This document shows positions 40,266 through 48,188 of a DNA stretch of 64,000 nt, piece after piece (the stretch's first letter is position 1; each line of letters begins with the position of its first letter). The DNA comes from Sphingobium sp. 15-1. Lineage in GTDB: Bacteria > Pseudomonadota > Alphaproteobacteria > Sphingomonadales > Sphingomonadaceae. The translations under genes and the position numbers were made by a program. The stretch lies in contig NZ_JABXJG010000001.1 of assembly GCF_013375535.1 (NCBI RefSeq), forward strand, positions 124,001 to 188,000, written 5' to 3'. The notes beneath the pieces were generated by a model. That model did not search any database and was not told the origin of the DNA. It saw nothing but the letters and a program-made list of their open reading frames with translations.

Positions 40266-40802
40266 ATGGAGAGTAAATTGACGATCCTCACGATCGATTT
40301 CGAGGCGTCGTGCCTGCCCCGGCACGGCCTGTCCTACCCGATCGAAGTCGGTATTGCTGGCGATGGTAGAGCGCAAAGCTGGTTGATCCGGCCGCATGAC
40401 GATTGGGCCGGATGGCATTGGTCGGCGGAGGCGGAGGCGCTGCACGGCCTCAGCCTGGAGCGGGTGAATCGCGAAGGCCTGCCCGTCGAAACCGTACTCG
40501 CGGAGCTGACGGCCGCTTGCGACGGATGGCGGATGGTGGCCGACAGCATGATCGACCAATATTGGCTGGACACGCTGGCCGACGCGGCAGGGCAGGCGAC
40601 GCCTTTCCTGATCGATCATGTCTCGCTGTTACTGGACGAGCATCGCGCGGATGAGCAGCGGATCGGCGCCGCCGTCGCCTTTGCCGACGGACGCCATGCC
40701 GAGCGCCACCGGGCCGCGAGCGATGCCCTGTGGCTGTCGGCGCTGCTCGATCATATCGCGGCCGGGAGGGTCCATCGCCCCGCCCTGATGCGCGTGGCTT
40801 GA
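40266..40802 (+). CDS. DEDDh-type 3'-5' exonuclease
   Basis: A 178-residue exonuclease of the RNase T/DnaQ fold. The acidic residues are seen as Asp11 and Glu13 in LTIDFEAS, a third Asp in ADSMIDQYWLD, and the closing His-x4-Asp in ERHRAASDALW, so the DEDDh set is complete. No other domain. It stands alone: the glycosyltransferase is divergent 277 bp away. RNA or DNA preference cannot be told. Confidence 0.83.
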   Translation: MESKLTILTIDFEASCLPRHGLSYPIEVGIAGDGRAQSWLIRPHDDWAGWHWSAEAEALHGLSLERVNREGLPVETVLAELTAACDGWRMVADSMIDQYWLDTLADAAGQATPFLIDHVSLLLDEHRADEQRIGAAVAFADGRHAERHRAASDALWLSALLDHIAAGRVHRPALMRVA

Positions 40803-40810
40803 GACAAATC

Positions 40811-40832
40811 CTCCCCATCGAAAGATGGGGAG
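40811..40832. repeat. Short perfect hairpin, CTCCCCATC family
   Basis: A 9-bp perfect stem CTCCCCATC/GATGGGGAG closed by a GAAA tetraloop, right after the exonuclease stop, followed by GGGACCGTCGGCGCAGCCGA. It looks like a single REP unit and may also end the exonuclease transcript. Confidence 0.6.
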
Positions 40833-41037
40833 GGGGACCGTCGGCGCAGCCGAGGGTGGAGGGGAATCGCGCAGGTCGTGCCATTTTCCCGTCCGCCGGC
40901 ATGGGAAGGATTTTTGCCTGTGCCTTCGCCACATGGAAAATGCTTGAGCAACAATTTGTAACGCCCGGCAAATTACGGAGACATTCAGGGGGCCTAAATC
41001 CCGACCGACCATTTCCGGTTGTTAGGGAGCAGACCCC

Positions 41038-41490
41038 ATGTTTCTCATTCTCGCGTCCAGCGCGGCAGCCCTGGCGGTTGCGACGCCGATCCACAGCGCT
41101 GAAATCACCCACGCATCCAACGCCTATCTGGCGAGCTACAAGACGGAATCGACCCTCCGTCTGCGCGAAGTCGAATCCCGTTTTGCCAATCGTCCGTCGG
41201 TGCCAGTGTGCCGCTGGCAGGCCGAGCTGGTCGTGAACCGCGACGTCGCGGCCCAGGGCCGCACCCTCGCCGCCGTCGCCAAACCGATCCATCGTTTCGC
41301 TCCCCTGTCGGGCAGCCATGCGGGCAATTGCACCGCAGCGCGCGGCCAGATCGAGGCGGAAGTGGCGCGCCACAGCGCCGCCCGTTCGGCCGAGGCTGTC
41401 GCCGTCGCGCAGCAGGACCGCGCAGTTTTGGTCAATGAGCTGGACGGCATCCATGCGCTGTCCGTGAAAGGCGCCGTGACCGGCGGATGA
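41038..41490 (+). CDS. Small exported protein of unknown function
   Basis: A 150-residue protein with an N-terminal hydrophobic stretch ending near PIHSAE, a likely signal peptide though without the usual basic start. The mature part is Ala-rich with two cysteines (VPVCRWQ and GNCTAA) that could pair, and a helical C-terminal half (AARGQIEAEVARHSAARS). No family recognised. AGGGAG precedes the ATG. Its stop overlaps the start of a response-regulator gene (ATGA), so the two are translated together; a sensory accessory role is possible. Confidence 0.7.
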   Translation: MFLILASSAAALAVATPIHSAEITHASNAYLASYKTESTLRLREVESRFANRPSVPVCRWQAELVVNRDVAAQGRTLAAVAKPIHRFAPLSGSHAGNCTAARGQIEAEVARHSAARSAEAVAVAQQDRAVLVNELDGIHALSVKGAVTGG

Positions 41491-42197
41491 CCCCGCCGCT
41501 CATATTGATTGCGGAGGCCCAGCAGGAGGTGCGCCATGAGGTGCGCCAGTCGCTGGAGGAAAGCGGGTTTCGCGCCCTTTCCGCCGCCTCCGCGAACGAC
41601 ATATGGAGCGCGATGGACAGCATGGCCGTGGGTGCGGTCGTGCTGGACGCCGCGCTGCGCGGCCCGGACGGCATGGATTTGTGCCGTGACGTCCGGGAAC
41701 GCAGCGACGTGCCGATCATCCTGGTCGGCGCCAACAGCAGCGAGGTCGACCGGGTGGTCGGGCTAGAGCTGGGCGCCGACGACTATATGGCGAAACCCTA
41801 TTCGACCCGCGAGCTGGCCGCGCGGCTGCGCGCCGTGCTGCGCCGTGGCCGCAATGAGCGCGCGCTGGGCCAGAAGCGCCCGGCCGAGGCGCGCTTCGAT
41901 GGCTGGGTGGTCGATTCTTCCCGGCGCGAGGTGCTCGATCCCGACGGCGCGCCGGTCGACCTGACCGCCGCCGAATTCTCGCTGCTGCTCGTGTTGCTCG
42001 ACCATCCACAGGTGGTGATCGCCCGTCCGCGCCTGATGGAGCTGGCCGGGGTGCGCGACGCGCCATCCTCCGACCGGAGCGTCGACGTGCTGGTCAGCCG
42101 GTTGCGGCGCAAGCTCAGCCATGGCGGCCGGCCCGCGCCCATCGTCACGGTAAGGGGCGGCGGCTATATGTTCAGCGCCGTCGTCGACCGGCGTTAG
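41487..42197 (+). CDS. Orphan OmpR-family regulator with degenerate receiver
   Basis: A 236-residue regulator. The winged helix is intact (VDLTAAEFSLLLVLL, VDVLVSRLRRKL, VTVRGGGYMFSA). In the receiver the phospho-acceptor Asp54 (VVLDAAL) and Lys103 (MAKPY) remain, but the acidic pair is reduced to Glu10-Ala11 (LIAEAQQ) and the switch Ser/Thr is Gly81 (LVGAN). Aligned without gaps to the intact paralogue at 45999, these correspond to Asp11 and Ser81. No kinase gene is adjacent. It probably acts without normal phosphorylation. It overlaps the exported-protein gene by 4 bp. Confidence 0.9.
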   Translation: MTPPLILIAEAQQEVRHEVRQSLEESGFRALSAASANDIWSAMDSMAVGAVVLDAALRGPDGMDLCRDVRERSDVPIILVGANSSEVDRVVGLELGADDYMAKPYSTRELAARLRAVLRRGRNERALGQKRPAEARFDGWVVDSSRREVLDPDGAPVDLTAAEFSLLLVLLDHPQVVIARPRLMELAGVRDAPSSDRSVDVLVSRLRRKLSHGGRPAPIVTVRGGGYMFSAVVDRR

Positions 42198-42222
42198 CGC
42201 ATTAATCCGTCATCCCGGCTTT

Positions 42223-42309
42223 ATCCGTCATCCCAGCGCAAGCTGGGATCTCAGGCGATAGGGCACAACCCAGCCTCACGAGATCCCAGCGTTCGCTGGG
42301 ATGACGGAT
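42223..42309. repeat. Palindromic doublet repeat, CGTCATCCCAGCG family
   Basis: An 87-bp element with inverted arms ATCCGTCATCCCAGCG... from 42223 and complement ending 42309; each arm holds a hairpin CCCAGCG-CAAG or TTCG-CGCTGGG type. A partial extra left end (ATCCGTCATCCCGGC) lies just before it at about 42205-42220. It separates the orphan regulator from carbonic anhydrase. Confidence 0.85.
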
Positions 42310-42471
42310 TCATGCAGGTCCGGCATTGGCCAACTGCATGGCCGAACTGGAAAATTTTCCGGACACATTATTTAACAAAGCCGCTGCGCCGCAGCAAAAC
42401 CGCATCCCTATCCTTCATCCTCAATGCTGGTCTGTCCTCCGACCGGCCCCCATTTAGAAGGATGCAACGAC

Positions 42472-43170
42472 ATGAACGATCTGATCGGTCGCGTATTCAG
42501 CTTCGAAAGCCATGTCTTTCCCAACCAGAGCGCGCTCTACAGCCGTCTGGTGAACGAAGGGCAGAGCCCCAAGGCGCTGATGATCTCCTGCGCGGATTCG
42601 CGCATCGTGCCGGAACATATCATGCAGGCCGACCCCGGCGACCTCTTCGTCTGCCGCAACGCGGGCAACATCGTGCCGCCGCATGCGACGCAGAATGGCG
42701 GCGTCACGTCGACCGTCGAATATGCGGTGATGGTGCTGGGCGTGCGCGACATCATCGTCTGCGGCCACAGCGATTGCGGCGCGATGAAGGCGCTGTCCAC
42801 CGACGCCGATCTGACCGCCATGCCCAATGTCGCCGCCTGGCTGCGCCACAGCCACGCCGCGCAGAAGGTCTGCCGCGAAAGCTATCCCGACGATCTGACC
42901 GACGCCGACAAGCTGCGCAACATGGCGCTGGAGAATGTCGTGGTGCAGCTCGCTCATCTGCGCACCCATCCCTCGGTCGCGTCGGGCATCGCCCGCGGCG
43001 AGATCGCGCTGCATGGCTGGTATGTCGACATTCATGCGGGTCAAGTTCTGGGTCTGGACGGCGAGACTGGCCGCTTCCTGCCGCTGCGCGAAGGCCAGCC
43101 GCTGCCAGTCGCGCTGCCGCATGCCCGGCGTCTGGCCGCCGGCATCGCCTATGCCGAGGCCGCGGAGTAA
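42472..43170 (+). CDS. Beta-class carbonic anhydrase
   Basis: A 232-residue cytoplasmic enzyme interconverting CO2 and bicarbonate. Zinc ligands are Cys40 (ISCADSR, with the Asp42/Arg44 dyad), His99 and Cys102 (CGHSDCGA). The ATG at 42472 is used because AGAAGGA precedes it; an upstream alternative start has no support. A SulP-family transporter gene starts 4 bp after its stop, the usual pairing for bicarbonate uptake and use. Confidence 0.95.
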   Translation: MNDLIGRVFSFESHVFPNQSALYSRLVNEGQSPKALMISCADSRIVPEHIMQADPGDLFVCRNAGNIVPPHATQNGGVTSTVEYAVMVLGVRDIIVCGHSDCGAMKALSTDADLTAMPNVAAWLRHSHAAQKVCRESYPDDLTDADKLRNMALENVVVQLAHLRTHPSVASGIARGEIALHGWYVDIHAGQVLGLDGETGRFLPLREGQPLPVALPHARRLAAGIAYAEAAE

Positions 43171-43174
43171 GCTT

Positions 43175-44671
43175 ATGCTCAAGGCATTTTCCGGCGGCAC
43201 TTTCAGCCGCGACTTCACGGCCTCCATCGTCGTCTTCCTGGTGGCGATGCCGCTCTGCATGGGCATTGCCATCGCCTCCGGCGTGCCGCCGGAAAAGGGG
43301 CTGATCACCGGCATGATCGGCGGCCTGATCGTCGGCCTGCTGGCGGGTTCGCCCTTGCAGGTCAGCGGTCCGGCGGCGGGTCTGGCGGTCATCGTCTTCG
43401 AAATCGTGCAGAAACAGGGGCTGTCCGCCCTTGGCCCGATCCTGATCCTGGCGGGCGCCATTCAGGTCGTGGCCGGGCTGCTGCGGGTTGGCGGCTGGTT
43501 CCGCGCCATCTCTCCGGCGGTCGTGCACGGCATGCTGGCGGGCATTGGCGTGCTGATCGTCGTCGGTCAGTTTCATGTGCTGTTCGATGACAAGCCGCTC
43601 TCCAGCGGTCTCAAGAACCTTGTCGCCATGCCGGGCCAGATTCTGGGCCTCTCCAATCAGGATGCCGCCACCGCCTTTGCGGTCGGTCTGGTGACTATCG
43701 GCGGCATGCTCGGCTGGGAAAAGATTCGGCCCGCCTCGATGAAGCTGCTGCCGGGCGCATTGGTCGGCGTGGTGCTGGCGACGCTGGTGGCCTTTCTCTT
43801 CAGCCTGCCGGTCGCCCGCGTGGTCGTACCGGAATCGATCGTCGCCGCCATTTCGCTGCCGGAACAGGGGCTGCTCCAGCAGCTCATGAACCCCACGGTC
43901 ATCACCACCGCCATCGCCATCGCCTTCATTGCCAGCGCCGAAACCTTGCTGTCGGCGGCGGCGGTCGACCGGATGCATGACGGCGTGCGCACCAATTACA
44001 ACCGCGAACTCAGCGCGCAGGGCGTGGGCAACTTGCTCTGCGGCGTGGCGGGCGCGCTGCCGATGACCGGCGTCATCGTCCGCAGCTCGGCCAACGTTCA
44101 GGCCGGGGCCAAGACGCGCCTGTCGACCATCCTGCACGGCGTCTGGATTTTGGGCTTCGTCGCTTTGCTGCCATGGCTGCTGCGCGAAATCCCGATGGCG
44201 GCGCTGGCGGGCATATTGGTTGTCACCGGCATTCGTCTGGTCAGCCTTGATCATGCGAAGCATCTGTTCCACCGCTACGGCCCGCTCCCCGCCGTGGTGT
44301 GGGCGGCGACGCTGATCTGCGTCGTGGCGACCGACCTGCTGACCGGCGTTCTGGTCGGCATCGGCCTTTCCATGCTGGAAATGCTGCCCCATGTCCGCCG
44401 CCTGCGCCTTGGCATGGACGAGGAAGCGCGCGACGATGCGCATGAAGTCGCGCTGCACGGCACCGCCACCTTCCTCAGCCTGCCGAAGTTGTCGGCCATG
44501 CTGGAATCCGTGCCCGCCGGCCGTCTCGTCATCCTGAATGTCGAGCGCCTTGGCCATATCGACCATACGTGCGCGGAAATGGTCCGCGAATGGGTCGACC
44601 GCCGCCGGGGCACGGGCGCGCAGGTCGAACTGTTCGGCGCTACGGGCCGCATGCGTCATCTCGTCGCCTGA
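43175..44671 (+). CDS. SulP-family anion transporter, probable bicarbonate carrier
   Basis: A 498-residue inner-membrane protein with a long multi-helix SulP domain (SRDFTASIVVFLVAMPLCMG, GLLAGSPLQVSGPAAGLAV, NRELSAQGVGNLLCG) and a short C-terminal STAS-like domain (LHGTATFLSLPKLSAML, VILNVERLGHIDHTC). SulP proteins co-encoded with beta-carbonic anhydrase carry bicarbonate in known cases; sulfate is the alternative. It ends 30 bp before a strong terminator, so the operon is carbonic anhydrase plus transporter. Confidence 0.92.
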   Translation: MLKAFSGGTFSRDFTASIVVFLVAMPLCMGIAIASGVPPEKGLITGMIGGLIVGLLAGSPLQVSGPAAGLAVIVFEIVQKQGLSALGPILILAGAIQVVAGLLRVGGWFRAISPAVVHGMLAGIGVLIVVGQFHVLFDDKPLSSGLKNLVAMPGQILGLSNQDAATAFAVGLVTIGGMLGWEKIRPASMKLLPGALVGVVLATLVAFLFSLPVARVVVPESIVAAISLPEQGLLQQLMNPTVITTAIAIAFIASAETLLSAAAVDRMHDGVRTNYNRELSAQGVGNLLCGVAGALPMTGVIVRSSANVQAGAKTRLSTILHGVWILGFVALLPWLLREIPMAALAGILVVTGIRLVSLDHAKHLFHRYGPLPAVVWAATLICVVATDLLTGVLVGIGLSMLEMLPHVRRLRLGMDEEARDDAHEVALHGTATFLSLPKLSAMLESVPAGRLVILNVERLGHIDHTCAEMVREWVDRRRGTGAQVELFGATGRMRHLVA

Positions 44672-44700
44672 CACCCATTCCCCTCGTCAGGCGATGAACG

Positions 44701-44736
44701 AACCGCCGCATCATCTCCCAGTGATGCGGCGGTTTT
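44701..44736 (+). terminator. Rho-independent terminator after the SulP gene
   Basis: A perfect 13-bp stem (AACCGCCGCATCA at 44701-44713, complement at 44722-44734) with an 8-nt loop, ending in TTTT at 44733-44736. Confidence 0.88.
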
Positions 44737-44791
44737 GCGTTGCCGATCAGAAACCGAACAGAAACATTCAGAACGCCATAAGAAAATAATC

Positions 44792-44807
44792 GTGTTGCCG
44801 ACAACAC
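44792..44807. promoter_or_regulatory. Small palindrome in the porin promoter region
   Basis: Inverted repeat GTGTTG (44792-44797) / CAACAC (44802-44807) with a CCGA centre, about 165 bp before the TorF-type porin start. The region is AT-richer than average and holds nothing else between terminator and leader; the palindrome may be an operator. Confidence 0.35.
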
Positions 44808-44941
44808 AGTGGCGCCATTCCTTTGTGCATCTGCGAAAAAGCCGTTTCCTGTATCCTCCGCATGACCCTAATCTGCTTTCGATCCGCCGGTATCGAAGAC
44901 GAATGAAAGAAAAGATCTTCGGACGGAGCGGACGCAGGACG

Positions 44942-44970
44942 GAACATTCTTGCCTAAAAGGGGAATGTTC
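44942..44970 (+). promoter_or_regulatory. Leader hairpin enclosing the porin ribosome binding site
   Basis: A perfect 8-bp inverted repeat, GAACATTC (44942-44949) and GAATGTTC (44963-44970), ends on the base before the ATG at 44971. The 13-nt loop plus first stem base hold AAAAGGGG, the Shine-Dalgarno sequence. In the mRNA the stem would abut the start codon and compete with ribosome loading, a layout suited to thermal, RNA-mediated or protein-mediated translation control. Confidence 0.6.
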
Positions 44971-45807
44971 ATGAAGTATCAGATTGCCTGTGCCGCGCTT
45001 GCGCTGCTTTCCAGCGCTCCGGCTTTCGCTCAGGAAGAGCCCGCAGGCCCCGTCACCGTTTCCGGCAGCGTCGCGCTGGTCTCCGACTATCGCTTCCGCG
45101 GCGTGTCGCAGTCCGACAAGGCCATGGCCATCCAGGGCGGCGTCACCGCCACGCATGAAAGCGGCGTCTATGTCGGCACCTGGGGATCGAGCCTGGCCGG
45201 CTGGGGCCAGTTCGGCGGCGCCAATATGGAACTCGACCTGTTCGCGGGCTATGCGATCCCGCTGGGCGGCGCGACGCTGGACGTTGGCCTGACCTGGTAC
45301 ATGTATCCGTCGGGCGCGGACATCACCGACTTTGCCGAACCCTATGTGAAGCTGTCGAGCCAATTGGGTCCGGTCAAGGGTCTGATCGGCGTCGCCTATG
45401 CGCCTAAGCAGGAGGCGCTGGGCAAATGGTGCAGCGACGCGGCCTGCACCGTCTTCGATCCGGGCGACAAGGAAGATAATCTCTATGTCTGGGGCGACAT
45501 CAGCGGCGCCGTGCCGAACACGCCGGTCACGCTGAAGGCGCATTTGGGCTGGTCGAACGGCAATAGCGGCCTTGGCCCCAACGGCACGTCGGTCGCGCCG
45601 ACCGGCAAATATCTCGACTGGCTGGTGGGCGCGGACGTCGCCATTCCGGGCACGCCGCTGACGCTGGGCATCGCCTATGTCGACACGGACATCGCCCGGG
45701 TCGAGGAAAATTATCTCCGCCCGAACTTCATGGTTCAGGATGGCGACAATTTCGGCAAGTCGATTGCGCGCAGCCAGGTGGTCTTTTCCCTTTCGGCCGC
45801 CTTCTGA
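44971..45807 (+). CDS. TorF-family putative porin
   Basis: A 278-residue outer-membrane protein with signal peptide ending PAFAQ. The start of the mature part, VALVSDYRFRGVSQSDKAMA, is the family signature, and it ends in the aromatic of FSLSAAF. Members are thought to form a 12-14-strand barrel; substrate not known. The ATG at 44971 follows AAAAGGGG. It stands alone between two hairpins and before a two-component pair. Confidence 0.9.
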   Translation: MKYQIACAALALLSSAPAFAQEEPAGPVTVSGSVALVSDYRFRGVSQSDKAMAIQGGVTATHESGVYVGTWGSSLAGWGQFGGANMELDLFAGYAIPLGGATLDVGLTWYMYPSGADITDFAEPYVKLSSQLGPVKGLIGVAYAPKQEALGKWCSDAACTVFDPGDKEDNLYVWGDISGAVPNTPVTLKAHLGWSNGNSGLGPNGTSVAPTGKYLDWLVGADVAIPGTPLTLGIAYVDTDIARVEENYLRPNFMVQDGDNFGKSIARSQVVFSLSAAF

Positions 45808-45814
45808 CGGGATG

Positions 45815-45845
45815 CATGCCGGGCCTTGGAAAGAGGCCCGGCATG
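45815..45845. terminator. Hairpin after the porin gene
   Basis: A perfect 12-bp stem CATGCCGGGCCT (45815-45826) / AGGCCCGGCATG (45834-45845) with a 7-nt loop, starting 8 bp after the stop. ACAAAAATT follows, so there is no proper T run; still the best terminator candidate for this gene. Confidence 0.55.
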
Positions 45846-45998
45846 ACAAAAATTGCTGCGCCGGGACGGATGATTGTCCGGCGCGTGACAAATTGTTGCT
45901 AGGGTTCCTTCGCCCTGTTGCTGCGGCAACGTCCGGTTGACCCTCTGCGCAGGGGAACCTATCTCGCTCCCCATGTGCAAAATTCCCTGCTTCCCGGC

Positions 45999-46709
45999 AT
46001 GACCGCCCCGACCATCATCCTGGTGGAAGACGACCCGCCGCTGCGCACGCTGACCGCGCGGGCGTTGCAGGAACATGGCTATCAGGTTCGTCCCGCCTCC
46101 TCCGGCCCGGAAATGTGGGTGGCCTTTGAGGCGGGACCGGTCGATCTGGTCGTGCTGGACGTCATGTTGCCGGGGACCAACGGCATCGACCTATGCCGCC
46201 AGATCCGGCGCAAGAGCGACGTCCCCATCATCTTCATCAGCGCCAAGGGCAGCGAGACCGACCGCATCGTCGGGCTGGAACTGGGCGCGGACGATTATCT
46301 GCCCAAGCCCTTCGGCACCCGCGAGCTGATCGCCCGCATCCGCGCCATATTGCGCCGCGTCGGCGTGGAGCGCGGGCCGGACGAGCATCGCGAGAATGAA
46401 GCCCGCTTCGACGGCTGGACCGTCAACTTCCCCCGCCGCGAATTGCGCTCCCCCACCGGCGCGGTGGTCGACCTGACCGGCGCGGAGTTCGATCTGCTGG
46501 GCAGCTTCCTCAGCCACCCGCAGCGCGTCATCGCCCGCGAGCGGCTGATAGAACTGTCCCGCACCCGCATGGGCGACAGCAGCGACCGCAGCATCGATGT
46601 GCTGGTCAGCCGCCTGCGCCGCAAGCTGACGACGGATGATCGGTCGGCGCCGATCACCACGGTTCGCGGCGTCGGCTATATGTTCAATGCGGAGGTCAGC
46701 CGCGCTTGA
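45999..46709 (+). CDS. OmpR-family response regulator
   Basis: A 236-residue regulator with complete receiver (Glu10-Asp11 in ILVEDDP, Asp54 in VVLDVMLPG, Ser81 in FISAKG, Lys103 in LPKPFG) and winged helix (VDLTGAEFDLLGSFL, IDVLVSRLRRKL). It is the intact paralogue of the orphan at 41487: same length, same spacing of all key positions, near-identical C termini. Its stop overlaps the TTG start of the kinase gene. Porin or envelope genes are natural targets given the neighbour at 44971 (inference). Confidence 0.93.
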   Translation: MTAPTIILVEDDPPLRTLTARALQEHGYQVRPASSGPEMWVAFEAGPVDLVVLDVMLPGTNGIDLCRQIRRKSDVPIIFISAKGSETDRIVGLELGADDYLPKPFGTRELIARIRAILRRVGVERGPDEHRENEARFDGWTVNFPRRELRSPTGAVVDLTGAEFDLLGSFLSHPQRVIARERLIELSRTRMGDSSDRSIDVLVSRLRRKLTTDDRSAPITTVRGVGYMFNAEVSRA

Positions 46710-48010
46710 GACGGCATGTCAGCCTGGTCGGGCAGATTTTCGCGATCCTGCTGCTGACCCTCATGCTGGAATTTGCCGTCGGCACGCTGGTCTATGAGCG
46801 GGCCAACCATCTTTCGTTGCAGGATGACGAGGCCCGCCGCCTGGCCGAGCATCTGGTCATCGCCCGCAAGCTGCTGATCGAGCAACCGCCGGACGAGCGT
46901 CACGCGCTGGCGCTGCAACTGACCACCGACCGTTACGACGTGCACTGGACCTCATCCTCTCCGCCGCCGCCGCCGCTGGCGCCGGGGCTGGAGCGGATGC
47001 GCCGTCAGATCATCACCTGGGAACCGTCGCTGGAACAGTCCGGCCTGTGGCTGAGGCTGGCCTCGCCGGGGCGCGTGTCGGAGATCAACGGCGGGCTGAG
47101 GCTGGCGGACGGAAGCTGGCTCTATTTCGGCATGCGGCATAGCGGCGGCAAATGGACCTTCACCATCGGCCGCATGGGACTGGCGCTGATTCCGGTGCTG
47201 GCGCTGCTGATCGTCGGCGGCATCCTGATCCGCCGCACGCTGGCGCCGTTGCGCGACCTGACCAGGGCGACGGAGCGCATTGGCCTGACCGACGAAGTCG
47301 TGGTGGAGGAGGGCGGCTCCAACGATGTGCGCAACCTGATCCGCGCGTTCAACGCCATGCAGAAGCGCATTCATCGCCTGATCACCGAGCGGACCGAGAC
47401 GCTCGCCGCCGTCGGTCACGATCTGCGCACGCCGCTGGCCCGGTTGCGGTTGCGGCTGGAAAATCTTCCCGAAAATGAAGCGCGGCAGGCGATCGAGGAC
47501 GACCTCACCGAAATGGGCGAGATGATCGACTCGCTGCTCGCTTTCCTGGGTGGCGAGAAAAATGGCGAGCCGGCGGTGCGCACCGATCTGGCGGTGCTGG
47601 TAGCGACGGTGGTCGACGCCTTTCAGGATCAGGGCCGGCAGGTCGACTATGCCGGGCCTGACCATCTGGAACTGGCGGTCCGTTCGCTCACCTTGCGGCG
47701 GGCGATCGTCAACCTCATCGAAAACGCCCTGCATTATGGCAGCCGCGCGCGCGTCATGTTGCAGCGTCAAGACCGGGAAGTGTTGATCCGCGTCGATGAC
47801 GACGGTCCCGGTATTCCGCGCGACAAGCTGGACGAGGTGCTGAAACCCTTTGCCCGGCTGGACGAGGCGCGGCAGCGCAACACGCGGGGGCTTGGCCTGG
47901 GTCTTGCCATCGTGGCGCGCGCGGTGGAGCTGGAAGGCGGGGCACTGACCCTCGCCAATCGGCCGGAGGGCGGGTTGAGGGCGGAAATCTGCCTGCATCT
48001 GCCAGCTTAG
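46706..48010 (+). CDS. Sensor histidine kinase, EnvZ/CpxA-like layout
   Basis: A 434-residue kinase: first membrane helix (IFAILLLTLMLEFAVG), a periplasmic part of about 120 residues with a run of prolines (SSPPPPPLAPG), second helix (LALIPVLALLIVGGILI), HAMP, phospho-His in AVGHDLRTPLARL, and ATP boxes (NLIENALHY, DDDGPGIPRD, GLGLGLAIV). Start is TTG at 46706, overlapping the regulator's TGA by three bases. The signal is unknown. Confidence 0.92.
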   Translation: MRRHVSLVGQIFAILLLTLMLEFAVGTLVYERANHLSLQDDEARRLAEHLVIARKLLIEQPPDERHALALQLTTDRYDVHWTSSSPPPPPLAPGLERMRRQIITWEPSLEQSGLWLRLASPGRVSEINGGLRLADGSWLYFGMRHSGGKWTFTIGRMGLALIPVLALLIVGGILIRRTLAPLRDLTRATERIGLTDEVVVEEGGSNDVRNLIRAFNAMQKRIHRLITERTETLAAVGHDLRTPLARLRLRLENLPENEARQAIEDDLTEMGEMIDSLLAFLGGEKNGEPAVRTDLAVLVATVVDAFQDQGRQVDYAGPDHLELAVRSLTLRRAIVNLIENALHYGSRARVMLQRQDREVLIRVDDDGPGIPRDKLDEVLKPFARLDEARQRNTRGLGLGLAIVARAVELEGGALTLANRPEGGLRAEICLHLPA

Positions 48011-48034
48011 AGCGATTCTCCCCTCAAATGGAAT

Positions 48035-48060
48035 CGTGCTCCTGCCTGCGTAGGAGCACG
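48035..48060. repeat. Single REP unit, GTGCTCCT family
   Basis: CGTGCTCCT (48035-48043) and AGGAGCACG (48052-48060) around an 8-nt loop: one half of the doublet type seen at 29451-29537 and 49210-49296. It lies 25 bp after the kinase stop and may serve as its terminator. Confidence 0.75.
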
Positions 48061-48188
48061 CTGTCCTGAAATCCCGCAGACGGCATCTGGCTCCGACAAA
48101 AGAGAATCTGCCCGCCCCCAAGCAAAACTCATTTACCGCGCAGCGCCGTGGCGCGCTATGCGGGGCGCCTGTACCAGAAGAGGCGCAT

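Noticed and set aside
40811-40870. Possible phage or integron attachment site in the GC-rich hairpin region
   Set aside because: No integrase, tRNA end or direct repeat is present; it fits the other REP-type hairpins better.
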